Below are positions 8,052 to 16,753 of a stretch of DNA of 64,000 nt, piece by piece; position 1 is the first letter of the stretch; every line of letters begins with the position of its first letter. Under the pieces are notes generated by a model. It had not been told where the DNA came from. It was given only the letters and a program-made list of their open reading frames with translations, and did not search any database. Position numbers and translations under genes: made by a program. The stretch comes from Tabrizicola_A sp965284335 (GTDB lineage: Bacteria; Pseudomonadota; Alphaproteobacteria; Rhodobacterales; Rhodobacteraceae), in NCBI RefSeq assembly GCF_965284335.1, contig NZ_OZ260076.1; one strand, given 5' to 3'.

Positions 8052-11000
8052 TTATTCCAGCTCGATCAGCAGATCTTTGGCGTCGATCTGGCTGCCCGCC
8101 TGCACATAAAGCGCCTTGATCGTGGCGTCGCGGTCGGCATGCAGGCCAGTTTCCATCTTCATCGCCTCAATCGTCAAGAGCATGTCGCCCGCCTTGACCT
8201 TTTGGCCGACGCTGACGGTCACGCTGGCAATCGCACCGGGCATCGGTGCGCCGATGTGGTTCGGGTTGCCCTCGGCTGCTTTGGGTTTGGCGGCGGTTTT
8301 CGCCTTGATCGCGCGGTTCGGCACCCGGATGACGCGGGGCTGGCCGTTCAATTCGAAAAACACCTTCACCTCGCCGTCATCGGTGGTCTCACCCACCGCT
8401 TGCAGGCGGATTTCCAGCGTCTTGCCGGGGTCAATCTCGGCGGTGATCTCTTCGCCGGACTGCATGCCATAAAAGAAGGTGCGGGTCGGCAGGGTGCGCA
8501 CGGGGCCATAAATCCGGTGGCGTCCCATGTAATCAAGGAAGACCTTGGGATACATGAGATAGCCGTTCAGATCCTCATCATCCACCTTGAAGCCATTGAG
8601 ATCGGTAGACAATTTGGCGCGCACCGCTTCCAGATCGACCGGCGGCACATCGGCGCCGGGGCGGGTGGTCAGCGGGGTTTCGCCTTTCAAAACCTTGGCC
8701 TGAATGCCCTTGGGCCAGCCGCCATGGGGTTGGCCAAGATTGCCGCGCAGCATATCCGACACCGAATCGGGGAAGGCCACGTCGACATTGGGATCTTCGA
8801 CCTGAGCGCGGGTCAGACCTTGGGCCACCATCATCAGCGCCATATCGCCCACCACCTTGGATGAGGGGGTGACTTTGACAATGTCGCCAAACATCTGGTT
8901 GGCATCGGCATAGGCCTGGGCCACTTCGGGCCAGCGCTCTTCCAGCCCCAGCGAGCGCGCCTGCGCCTTGAGGTTGGTGAACTGGCCGCCGGGCATTTCG
9001 TGCAAGTATACTTCGGAGGCGGGGGCCGCGATGCCGCTTTCAAAGGCGGCATATTGGGCGCGCACATGTTCCCAATAGGTGGAAAGTTCGCGGATCGCCG
9101 CAATGTCAAGCCCGGTATCGCGTTCGGTGTGGCGCAGCGCCTCGACGATCGAGCCAAGGCAGGGCTGCGATGTGCCGCCCGAAAACGCATCCATCGCCGC
9201 ATCGACCGCATCAACCCCGGCATCGCAGGCCGCCAGAATCGTGCCCGCCGCCGCACCCGAGGTGTCATGGGTGTGGAAATGGATGGGAAGGCCCACCTCT
9301 TGCTTCAGCGTTTTGACCAAGATCTTGGCCGCGGCAGGCTTCATCAGCCCGGCCATATCTTTCAGGCCCAAGACATGAGATCCGGCGGCCTTCAGCTCTT
9401 GGGCGCGGGCGACATAGTATTTCAGGTCATATTTGGCGCGGTTCGGGTCCAGAATATCGCCGGTATAGCAAACGGTGCCTTCCAGCACCTTGTTCGCGTC
9501 CAGCACCGCATCCATCGCGACGCGCATGTTTTCCACCCAGTTCAGGCTGTCAAACACCCGGAACACATCCACCCCAGTCGCGGCAGCCTGTTTGACAAAG
9601 GCCTGCACCACATTGTCAGGGTAGGTGGTGTAGCCCACGCCATTCGCGCCGCGCAAAAGCATTTGGGTCATCAGGTTCGGCATGGCCGCGCGCAGATCGC
9701 GCAGGCGCTGCCACGGGCATTCCTGCAAGAAGCGATAGGCCACGTCAAAGGTCGCCCCGCCCCAGCATTCGACCGAAAAGAGCTGCGGCAGATGGGCGGC
9801 ATAGGCGGGGGCGGCCTTGATCATGTCGATCGAGCGCATCCGGGTTGCCAAGAGCGACTGGTGCCCGTCGCGCATGGTGGTGTCGGTCATCAGCACCTTT
9901 TTCTGCGCGCGCATCCAGTCGGCCACGGCTTGCGGGCCCTTTTGTTCCAATAGGTTGCGCGTGCCCATCGCGGGCTCGACGCGCGGTGCGGGGGCTTTTG
10001 GTGCCTTGACCTCGGCCGAGGGTTTGGGGCGGCCTGCGGTTTCGGGATGCCCGTTCACCGTGATGTCGGCGATATAGGTCAGAATCTTGGTCGCCCGGTC
10101 GCGCCGCTTTTTAAAGGCGAAGAGGTCGGGCGTGGTGTCGATGAATTTGGTCGTATAGCTGTAATCTAAAAAGGTGGGATGTTTCAGCAGGTTGATGACG
10201 AATTCGATGTTCGTCGCCACGCCGCGGATGCGGAATTCGCGCAAGGCGCGGTCCATCCGCGAAATCGCCTTTTCCGGCGTTTGGGCATGGGCGGTGACCT
10301 TGACCAACAGGCTGTCATAATAGCGCGTGATGACGCCGCCGGCATAGGCCGTGCCGCCATCCAGCCGGATGCCATTGCCGGTGGCCGAGCGATAGGCGGT
10401 CAGGCGGCCATAATCGGGGATGAAGTTGTTGAGCGGGTCTTCGGTGGTGACGCGGCATTGCACGGCATGGCCGTTCAGCTTGACCTCGGCCTGAGAGGCA
10501 ACGCCGGTGGCCTCGGGCAGAGATTTGCCCTCTTCGATCAGGATTTGCGCCTGCACAATGTCGATGCCGGTCACTTCCTCGGTGACGGTATGTTCCACCT
10601 GAACGCGGGGGTTCACCTCGATGAAATAGAATTTGCCGTCGTCCATATCCATCAGGAATTCGACGGTGCCGGCGCATTCATATTCCACATGGGCGCAGAT
10701 TTTGCGGGCCATTTCACAGACTTCGGCGCGCTGGGCCTCGGTCAGATAGGGGGCGGGGGCGCGCTCAACCACCTTTTGGTTGCGCCGCTGCACGGTGCAG
10801 TCGCGTTCCCACAGGTGCCAGACATTGCCTTGCTTGTCGCCCAAGATCTGCACCTCGACATGGCGGGCGCGCTGGATCATCTTTTCAAGATAGCCTTCGC
10901 CATTGCCAAAGGCGGCCTCGGCCTCGCGCCGGCCCTCGCGGACCTTCAGCTCCAGCTCGTCTTCGGACAGGATCGGGCGCATGCCCCGCCCGCCGCCGCC

Positions 11001-11492
11001 CCATGACGCCTTGAGCATCAGGGGATAGCCAACCTCTTTGGCTTGGCGCTTGATGGCCGCCATGTCATCGCCCAGAACTTCGGTGGCGGGAATGACCGGC
11101 ACGCCCGCCTCGATCGCCACGCGGCGGGCGGAGGCCTTGTCGCCAAGCGCACGCATCGTCTCGGCGCGCGGGCCGATAAAGGTAATGCCCGCCTGATCGC
11201 AAGCCTCAACGAAATCGGGATTTTCCGACAAAAGCCCATAGCCGGGGTGAATGGCATCCGCCCCGGCCATCTTGGCCACGCGGATGATTTCCGGGATGGA
11301 CAGATAGGCCCCCACCGGCGACAGGCCCTGACCGATCAGATAAGCCTCATCGGCCTTGAAACGGTGGAGCGACAGCTTGTCTTCCTCGGCATAGACCGCG
11401 ACGGTTTTCTTGCCCATCTCATTTGCGGCGCGCATGATGCGAATGGCGATTTCGCCGCGATTGGCGATCAGGATTTTCTTGAATTCGGGCAT
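8052..11492 (-). CDS. pyc: Pyruvate carboxylase
   Basis: A 1146-residue single-chain pyruvate carboxylase (pyruvate + bicarbonate + ATP to oxaloacetate), the main anaplerotic enzyme. Order of domains: N-terminal biotin carboxylase (KKILIANRGEIAIRIMRAA and the glycine-rich ATP-grasp loop GGGGRGMRP), central carboxyltransferase barrel (TDTTMRDGHQSL and FHTHDTSGAAA), then the C-terminal biotinyl domain with AMKMETG (biotin on Lys ~1112). The length matches the family. The start is ATG 11492 with a GGAGGA ribosome site. A CTGC-N3-GCAG dyad lies about 50 bp upstream, so PhaR control is possible. Confidence 0.96.
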   Translation of the reverse strand: MPEFKKILIANRGEIAIRIMRAANEMGKKTVAVYAEEDKLSLHRFKADEAYLIGQGLSPVGAYLSIPEIIRVAKMAGADAIHPGYGLLSENPDFVEACDQAGITFIGPRAETMRALGDKASARRVAIEAGVPVIPATEVLGDDMAAIKRQAKEVGYPLMLKASWGGGGRGMRPILSEDELELKVREGRREAEAAFGNGEGYLEKMIQRARHVEVQILGDKQGNVWHLWERDCTVQRRNQKVVERAPAPYLTEAQRAEVCEMARKICAHVEYECAGTVEFLMDMDDGKFYFIEVNPRVQVEHTVTEEVTGIDIVQAQILIEEGKSLPEATGVASQAEVKLNGHAVQCRVTTEDPLNNFIPDYGRLTAYRSATGNGIRLDGGTAYAGGVITRYYDSLLVKVTAHAQTPEKAISRMDRALREFRIRGVATNIEFVINLLKHPTFLDYSYTTKFIDTTPDLFAFKKRRDRATKILTYIADITVNGHPETAGRPKPSAEVKAPKAPAPRVEPAMGTRNLLEQKGPQAVADWMRAQKKVLMTDTTMRDGHQSLLATRMRSIDMIKAAPAYAAHLPQLFSVECWGGATFDVAYRFLQECPWQRLRDLRAAMPNLMTQMLLRGANGVGYTTYPDNVVQAFVKQAAATGVDVFRVFDSLNWVENMRVAMDAVLDANKVLEGTVCYTGDILDPNRAKYDLKYYVARAQELKAAGSHVLGLKDMAGLMKPAAAKILVKTLKQEVGLPIHFHTHDTSGAAAGTILAACDAGVDAVDAAMDAFSGGTSQPCLGSIVEALRHTERDTGLDIAAIRELSTYWEHVRAQYAAFESGIAAPASEVYLHEMPGGQFTNLKAQARSLGLEERWPEVAQAYADANQMFGDIVKVTPSSKVVGDMALMMVAQGLTRAQVEDPNVDVAFPDSVSDMLRGNLGQPHGGWPKGIQAKVLKGETPLTTRPGADVPPVDLEAVRAKLSTDLNGFKVDDEDLNGYLMYPKVFLDYMGRHRIYGPVRTLPTRTFFYGMQSGEEITAEIDPGKTLEIRLQAVGETTDDGEVKVFFELNGQPRVIRVPNRAIKAKTAAKPKAAEGNPNHIGAPMPGAIASVTVSVGQKVKAGDMLLTIEAMKMETGLHADRDATIKALYVQAGSQIDAKDLLIELE

Positions 11493-11539
11493 TAACTGTC
11501 CTCCGGACGCGGGGATGCGATTGGCGGGCAGCTTAGGCA

Positions 11540-11554
11540 TGCTGCATCGCAGCA
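11540..11554. promoter_or_regulatory. Putative PhaR operator upstream of pyc
   Basis: TGCTGC-ATC-GCAGCA is a perfect dyad with 6-bp arms and a 3-bp spacer, about 50 bp upstream of the pyc start. The core is identical to those at phaC and phaP. It would place pyruvate carboxylase in the PHA regulon; this is inference from sequence identity of the core. Confidence 0.55.
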
Positions 11555-11595
11555 CAAGGGCGGAAAGCGACGTCTTGCAAAGTTTTGCGAAATAT

Positions 11596-12234
11596 TCAGC
11601 CTGACTTTGCAGCTGCAAAGTTCAGCTTGATAAAGCGGCGCTTGACGGGGGGAATCGCCTCGGGGTCGTCATCGGGCAGGGCATTGGCCGTGGACTGCCG
11701 TTCAAACAGCCAAGGACATTCCTCTTCGATCCGCGCCAACAGGACGGGGTGGCCGTAGTAAATAAAGCTCCACATGATGCGGGTGCCGTGGCGATCCTCT
11801 AGCACCCAATGGCGGCCTTGTTCATGGCGGGCATGTTCAAGGTCTTCCCAAAACATTTTGCGGCGTTTGGGGCCAAAAGGTGGAGGCAAAAGCAGGGTGG
11901 GGCCTTCGATGCCATCTTCGTCCCATGTGATGTCATAAAAGGGAAAGAAGGCGGTGATCATCATGGCCGTCATTGCCAATGCGGCGATGGCCACCGCCAC
12001 AACCGCCACCCCACCGATTCCGAGTGTCGCGGCAAAGATCGCGGCCCCAGCCAAGGCGATGCCGACAAGGCAGATCACCGCCAAAAGCGCGCGATTGGGC
12101 GCGATGCGGCCTGTTTCCCCCTCGGCATCGGTGACAATGGCAGGGCGGCGCGTCATGACATGGCGCAGCACGGCCAGAAGGCCGATAAAGACCGCAAAGG
12201 CGATGATGATCCGGTCCATAGGCAGGTCGAGCAT
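11596..12234 (-). CDS. Conserved membrane protein of unknown function
   Basis: A 212-residue protein with one membrane segment at about residues 7-25 (IIIAFAVFIGLLAVL). A long hydrophobic stretch at about 47-95 probably forms two further helices. A soluble C-terminal domain follows (YDITWDEDGIEGP to WLFERQ) that resembles the PH-like or YcxB-like domains of small membrane proteins. I do not recognise a named family. The start is ATG 12234 with GGGG about eight bases upstream. It lies upstream of pyc on the same strand, about 100 bp away, and could be co-transcribed with it. Confidence 0.65.
   Translation of the reverse strand: MLDLPMDRIIIAFAVFIGLLAVLRHVMTRRPAIVTDAEGETGRIAPNRALLAVICLVGIALAGAAIFAATLGIGGVAVVAVAIAALAMTAMMITAFFPFYDITWDEDGIEGPTLLLPPPFGPKRRKMFWEDLEHARHEQGRHWVLEDRHGTRIMWSFIYYGHPVLLARIEEECPWLFERQSTANALPDDDPEAIPPVKRRFIKLNFAAAKSG
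11604..11621. promoter_or_regulatory. 18-bp perfect palindrome upstream of pyc
   Basis: ACTTTGCAGCTGCAAAGT is fully self-complementary. It overlaps the last codons of the membrane-protein gene and lies about 110 bp upstream of pyc. There is no T-tract, so it is not an obvious terminator. It contains TGCAGCTGCA and may be a second TGC-rich binding site. Confidence 0.4.
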
Positions 12235-12396
12235 GGCAGTGCCCCTTAAGGTTCCCGCCCACCTTAGGGGTGGAAACGGGCAGGATTTTGACCCAATCCG
12301 CGCTTTCCCGCGGTATTGGCACGTTTTCATCGGTATTTTGCGAACATTACAAGAACAGTTCTTTAAATCCCGTAAACAGCCGTCTATGCTGGCCGG

Positions 12397-14823
12397 ATGA
12401 ATGGATGGGATGAAAGCGAGGCCTTCGAGGCCGCGGTGCCTTTGTCGCAGCGTGCCATGGCGGCGCGTCCTGCGCCCTATCTGGATGATCTGAACCCCGC
12501 GCAACGCGCGGCGGTCGAGGCGTTGGATGGTCCGGTCTTGATGCTGGCCGGTGCTGGCACCGGCAAGACCAAGGCGCTGACGGCGCGCATCGTGCATCTG
12601 CTCAATATGAACCGCGCGCGCCCGAATGAGATTTTGGCCGTGACCTTCACCAACAAGGCCGCGCGCGAAATGCGGTTGCGGGTGGGCCGGATGCTGGGCG
12701 ATGTGGCCGAGGGCATGGCCTGGATGGGCACGTTCCATTCCTTGTCGGTGAAAATCCTGCGGCGGCATGCGGAACTGGTGGGGTTGAAATCGAACTTCAC
12801 CATTCTGGACACCGACGATCAGTTGCGCCTGCTCAAGCAGTTGATTTCCGCCGCCAATATCGACGAAAAGCGCTGGCCCGCGCGGCTGTTGGCTGGGATC
12901 ATCGACGGCTGGAAGAACCGCGCGCTGACGCCCGACCGGGTGCCTTCGTCCGAGGCTTCGGCCTTCAACAACCGCGGGACCGAGCTTTATGAGCAGTATC
13001 AAGAGCGGTTGCGCACGCTGAACGCCACCGATTTCGGCGACCTTCTGTTGCATTGCGTGGTGATTTTCCAGAAATTCCCCGATGTGCTGGAGCAGTATCA
13101 GCGCTGGTTCCGCTATATTCTGGTGGACGAGTATCAAGATACCAACATCTGCCAATACCTTTGGCTGCGGCTTTTGGCGCAGGCCCACAAGAACATCTGC
13201 TGCGTTGGCGATGATGATCAGTCGATCTATGGCTGGCGGGGGGCCGAGGTGGGCAATATCCTGCGGTTTGAAAAGGATTTTCCGGGCGCTGTGGTGGTGC
13301 GGCTGGAGCAGAATTACCGATCCACCCCGCATATTCTGGCCGCCGCCTCTGCTGTGATTGCCCGCAATGAGGGGCGGTTGGGCAAGACGCTTTGGACCGA
13401 GGAGCAGGCGGGCGAGAAGGTGCGGCTCATCGGCCATTGGGACGGTGAGGAAGAGGCGCGCTGGGTGGGCGAGGAGATCGAGGGGTTGCAGCGGGGCAGG
13501 GGGCATCGTGACCCGGTTTCGCTAGATCATATGGCGATTCTCGTCCGTGCCAGCCACCAGATGCGGGCCTTCGAGGACCGGTTTCTGACCATCGGCTTGC
13601 CCTATCGCGTGATCGGCGGCCCGCGGTTCTATGAGCGGCAAGAAATCCGCGATGCGATGGCCTATTTCCGGCTGGCCGTCTCGCCCGCCGATGATCTGGC
13701 CTTTGAGCGGGTGGTGAACACCCCCAAGCGCGGGCTGGGCGACAAGGCGGTGCAGTCGATCCAGATCGAGGCGCGCCAGATCGGCATGAACCTGCTGGAA
13801 GGCGCGCGGTCGCTTTTGGCCAAGGGGGGGATTGGTGGCAAGGGCGCGGCGCAGTTGCGCGGCTTTGTCGAGGGGGTGGACCGCTGGCATGCCGCCGTGC
13901 GGGACGCCCGGCCCGTTTTGCCCGAGGATATACTGGTTGAACCCCTGTTGCCTGACACAGCCCCCGCCCATGCCGATGGCCATGTGCGGCTGGCCGAGGT
14001 GATTTTGGAGGAGTCCGGCTATATCTCGATGTGGCAGAACGACAAGACGCCCGAGGCGCCGGGGCGGCTGGAGAACCTGAAGGAACTGGTGAAGGCGCTG
14101 GAGCAGTTTGACAGCCTGCAAGGCTTTCTCGAACACGTCTCGCTGATCATGGACAATGAGCAGGGCGAGGCCGAGGAAAAGGTCACCATCATGACGCTGC
14201 ACGCCGCCAAGGGGCTGGAGTTTCCGGTGGTGTTCCTGCCCGGCTGGGAAGAGGGGCTGTTCCCCAGCCAGCGCAGCATGGATGAAAGCGGCAAGAAGGG
14301 TCTCGAGGAAGAGCGCCGTCTGGCCTATGTCGGCATCACCCGCGCCGAGGAGCTGTGCACGATTTCCTTTGCCTCGAACCGCCGGGTTTATGGCCAGTGG
14401 CAAAGCCAGTTGCCCAGCCGGTTCATTGACGAGTTGCCGCCCGCCCATGTCGATGTGCTGACGCCCCCCGGGTTGATGGGCGGCGGCTATGGCGCGGCGG
14501 CGGGCTATGGGTTTTCGTCCAATCTGGAAGAGCGGGTGACCAAGGCCGATGTCTACAACTCGCCCGGCTGGCGGCGGCTGCAAGAGCGCAGCGCCCAGCG
14601 CCCCATGGCCCAGCCGGCCGAGGCGCGTCATATGACCATCGACGCCACCGCCACCAGTGCCTATGTCACCGGCGAGCGGGTGTTCCACCAGAAATTCGGC
14701 TATGGCGAGATCGTCGCCATCGAGGGCGACAAGCTGGACATTGAATTTGACCATGCCGGTCTGAAAAAGATCGTCGCGCGCTGGGTGGTTCCGGCGCATC
14801 AGGTGGATGATGTGCCGTTTTGA
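12397..14823 (+). CDS. UvrD/PcrA-family ATP-dependent DNA helicase
   Basis: An 808-residue superfamily 1A 3'-5' DNA helicase. It has the Walker A LAGAGTGKT (motif I), TFTNKAAREM (Ia), VDEYQDTN (II), VGDDDQSIYGWRGA (III), QNYRST (IV), TLHAAKGLEFPVVFLPG (V) and VGITRAEE (VI). The C-terminal Tudor-like domain of the PcrA/UvrD group is also present (GERVFHQKFGYGEIVAI). It acts in nucleotide excision and mismatch repair and removes protein from DNA. It starts at ATG 12397, divergent from the membrane-protein gene. PcrA versus UvrD cannot be decided by eye. Confidence 0.93.
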   Translation: MNGWDESEAFEAAVPLSQRAMAARPAPYLDDLNPAQRAAVEALDGPVLMLAGAGTGKTKALTARIVHLLNMNRARPNEILAVTFTNKAAREMRLRVGRMLGDVAEGMAWMGTFHSLSVKILRRHAELVGLKSNFTILDTDDQLRLLKQLISAANIDEKRWPARLLAGIIDGWKNRALTPDRVPSSEASAFNNRGTELYEQYQERLRTLNATDFGDLLLHCVVIFQKFPDVLEQYQRWFRYILVDEYQDTNICQYLWLRLLAQAHKNICCVGDDDQSIYGWRGAEVGNILRFEKDFPGAVVVRLEQNYRSTPHILAAASAVIARNEGRLGKTLWTEEQAGEKVRLIGHWDGEEEARWVGEEIEGLQRGRGHRDPVSLDHMAILVRASHQMRAFEDRFLTIGLPYRVIGGPRFYERQEIRDAMAYFRLAVSPADDLAFERVVNTPKRGLGDKAVQSIQIEARQIGMNLLEGARSLLAKGGIGGKGAAQLRGFVEGVDRWHAAVRDARPVLPEDILVEPLLPDTAPAHADGHVRLAEVILEESGYISMWQNDKTPEAPGRLENLKELVKALEQFDSLQGFLEHVSLIMDNEQGEAEEKVTIMTLHAAKGLEFPVVFLPGWEEGLFPSQRSMDESGKKGLEEERRLAYVGITRAEELCTISFASNRRVYGQWQSQLPSRFIDELPPAHVDVLTPPGLMGGGYGAAAGYGFSSNLEERVTKADVYNSPGWRRLQERSAQRPMAQPAEARHMTIDATATSAYVTGERVFHQKFGYGEIVAIEGDKLDIEFDHAGLKKIVARWVVPAHQVDDVPF

Positions 14824-14904
14824 TCAAATGCTAACAGACATCTTCGGCATTTCTTAAAGATCTGCGGCTAGGGTTTTGGGGGAATCATCAACCCCGGACG
14901 GTCT

Positions 14905-15495
14905 ATGCACGGCTTGGTCAACCGCTCGCTTCAAGGTTTTTTGCGCGACACCTATGGCGTGGCGATCTGGGGCAATGTGGCGCGTAAGGCTCGGCTGGGC
15001 TTTGACGGGTTTGAACCGATGATGTCCTATGAACCCGCGATGACCGAGGCGGTCATAGCCGCCGCCGCGCAGATCCTGAAACGCTCGCGCGACAGTGTGC
15101 TTGAGGATTTGGGCACCTATCTTGTCTCACATCCCAACACCGAAGCGCTGCGCAGGTTGTTGCGCTTTGGTGGCGAAAGCTTTGATGATTTCATCCATTC
15201 CTTGGAAGATTTGCCCGAACGCGCGCGGCTTGCGCTGCCCGAACTGATCTTGCCCGGCCTTGAGCTGAGGGAATATGGCGCGGGTTGTTATCGGCTGCAT
15301 GTGACTGCGCCCATCGAAGGTGCGGGGCATGTGATGATGGGGCTTTTGCGGGCGATGGCGGATGATTACGGCGCGCTCGTGCTGTTGGACCCGCTGGAAC
15401 CGGAGGAGGGTGCCGAGGTGCTGGCGATCCAACTTTTGGACCAGCGCCATTCCTCGGGCCGTCAGTTTGATCTGGTGGGGGGGCAGCGGCCATGA
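14905..15495 (+). CDS. H-NOX-like (HNOB) domain protein without the proximal histidine
   Basis: A 196-residue cytoplasmic protein with the H-NOX fold signature: MHGLVNRSLQGFLRDTYG at the start and GGESFDDFIHSLEDLPERA in the middle. H-NOX proteins bind heme and sense NO or O2. Aligned by eye with the Thermoanaerobacter protein, the heme-ligating His is Pro (LEDLPERA against DEVHLQL). The YxSxR propionate clamp reads Y-R-L-H-V, so Ser and Arg are lost. Canonical heme binding is therefore doubtful. The stop overlaps the start of a diguanylate cyclase gene (ATGA), the usual partner, so it probably controls that enzyme. Confidence 0.8.
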   Translation: MHGLVNRSLQGFLRDTYGVAIWGNVARKARLGFDGFEPMMSYEPAMTEAVIAAAAQILKRSRDSVLEDLGTYLVSHPNTEALRRLLRFGGESFDDFIHSLEDLPERARLALPELILPGLELREYGAGCYRLHVTAPIEGAGHVMMGLLRAMADDYGALVLLDPLEPEEGAEVLAIQLLDQRHSSGRQFDLVGGQRP

Positions 15496-16514
15496 CCATG
15501 GCGGCCCGTGTGCCCCAGCACGCCCTAACTTTGGACGGTGCGGCGCTGGACCGGCTGATGCCGATGCATTTGTGGCTGGATGGCCAGGGCATCATCACCT
15601 CGGTTGGGCCGACGCTGCGCAAACTGCTGCCCGAGGGCGGCGGCTTGGGCCAAGTGGTGTCGACGGTGTTCGCGCTGCGCCGGCCCGGCGGGCCTGCAAC
15701 CCTTGCGCAATTGCGCGCGCGCGGCCGGTCGCGGTTGCATCTGGCCTTGAACAGCGATCCGACATTGGTGCTGCGCGGTCTGGCGCAGCCAACCTTGGGG
15801 GATGGGCTGTTGGTGAACCTGTCCTTTGGCATCTGGGTGACCGAGGCGGTGCGACGTTATGGCCTGACGGTTGCCGATTTTGCCGCAACCGATCTGACGG
15901 TTGAAATGCTGTATCTGGTCGAGGCGAAATCCGCCGTGATGGATGAATTGCGCAGTCTGAACCTGCGGCTGCACGGCGCCAAAGCGGCGGCCGAGGAGCA
16001 AGCCCTGTCAGATACGCTGACGGGGTTGCGCAACCGCCGCGCGCTGGAGTTGCGGTTGCAAAGCCTGCTGCAAAATGGCCAAAACTTTGGGCTGATGCAT
16101 CTGGATTTGGATTATTTCAAACAGGTCAATGACAGTTTCGGCCATGCCGCCGGAGATGCGGTTTTGCGGCGTGTTGCAACGATCTTGGGGGAAGAAACCC
16201 GCGCCACCGATCTGGTTGCGCGGGTGGGCGGGGATGAGTTTGTGCTGGTTTTCCCCGATTTGGCCGACAGCGCCCGTCTTGCCCAGATCGGCCACCGAAT
16301 TATCGAAAGGCTGGTGGAACCAATTGATTTCGAAGGTCAAAGCTGCCGAATTTCGGCCTCGATCGGCATGACGTTTTCAACGCTTTATTCCCAACCTTTG
16401 ATTGAGACGCTTCATGCCGATGCGGATGAGGCGCTTTATCAGTCCAAGCGCGGCGGGCGCGGGCGGTTGACGATGCACGGGGCAGATGCCGCGCGTCACG
16501 GGGCGACACCATGA
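15492..16514 (+). CDS. HNOBA-GGDEF diguanylate cyclase
   Basis: A 340-residue protein. The N-terminal part (about 1-135) looks like the H-NOX-associated PAS-like HNOBA domain. A short coiled coil follows (about 145-170), then a GGDEF domain. The active site RVGGDEF is intact. RATD five residues before it is a product-inhibition I-site (RxxD), so the enzyme should make cyclic di-GMP and be feedback-inhibited. It is translationally coupled to the H-NOX-like gene by a 4-bp overlap. ATG 15498 is a second possible start. Confidence 0.88.
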   Translation: MTMAARVPQHALTLDGAALDRLMPMHLWLDGQGIITSVGPTLRKLLPEGGGLGQVVSTVFALRRPGGPATLAQLRARGRSRLHLALNSDPTLVLRGLAQPTLGDGLLVNLSFGIWVTEAVRRYGLTVADFAATDLTVEMLYLVEAKSAVMDELRSLNLRLHGAKAAAEEQALSDTLTGLRNRRALELRLQSLLQNGQNFGLMHLDLDYFKQVNDSFGHAAGDAVLRRVATILGEETRATDLVARVGGDEFVLVFPDLADSARLAQIGHRIIERLVEPIDFEGQSCRISASIGMTFSTLYSQPLIETLHADADEALYQSKRGGRGRLTMHGADAARHGATP

Positions 16515-16753
16515 TCGCCGTTTTGGCGCTCTGGCGGTGTTTGCGGGCGGGGCTTTGGGCGGGGCTTTGGGGGTGCGGAAATCTTTCCTCGGTCCGCCGA
16601 AGTCCTTTATGCCATCGCATCCTTGCAACCCGCTTCGGCCCTTCGCGTCACACAAGCGCGGCCAATGCCCATGGCCCCCCGGTGACAATGGCGGTTTTTC
16701 CACACAGCCCCTTCATGGCAAGCGCCGTTGCGCTGAAATGTCAGATTGGGGGG

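Noticed and set aside
10179..11006. Long plus-strand frames opposite pyc (also 9000-9953).
   Set aside because: Shadow frames of a GC-rich gene with strong third-position bias; no independent start signals or motifs.
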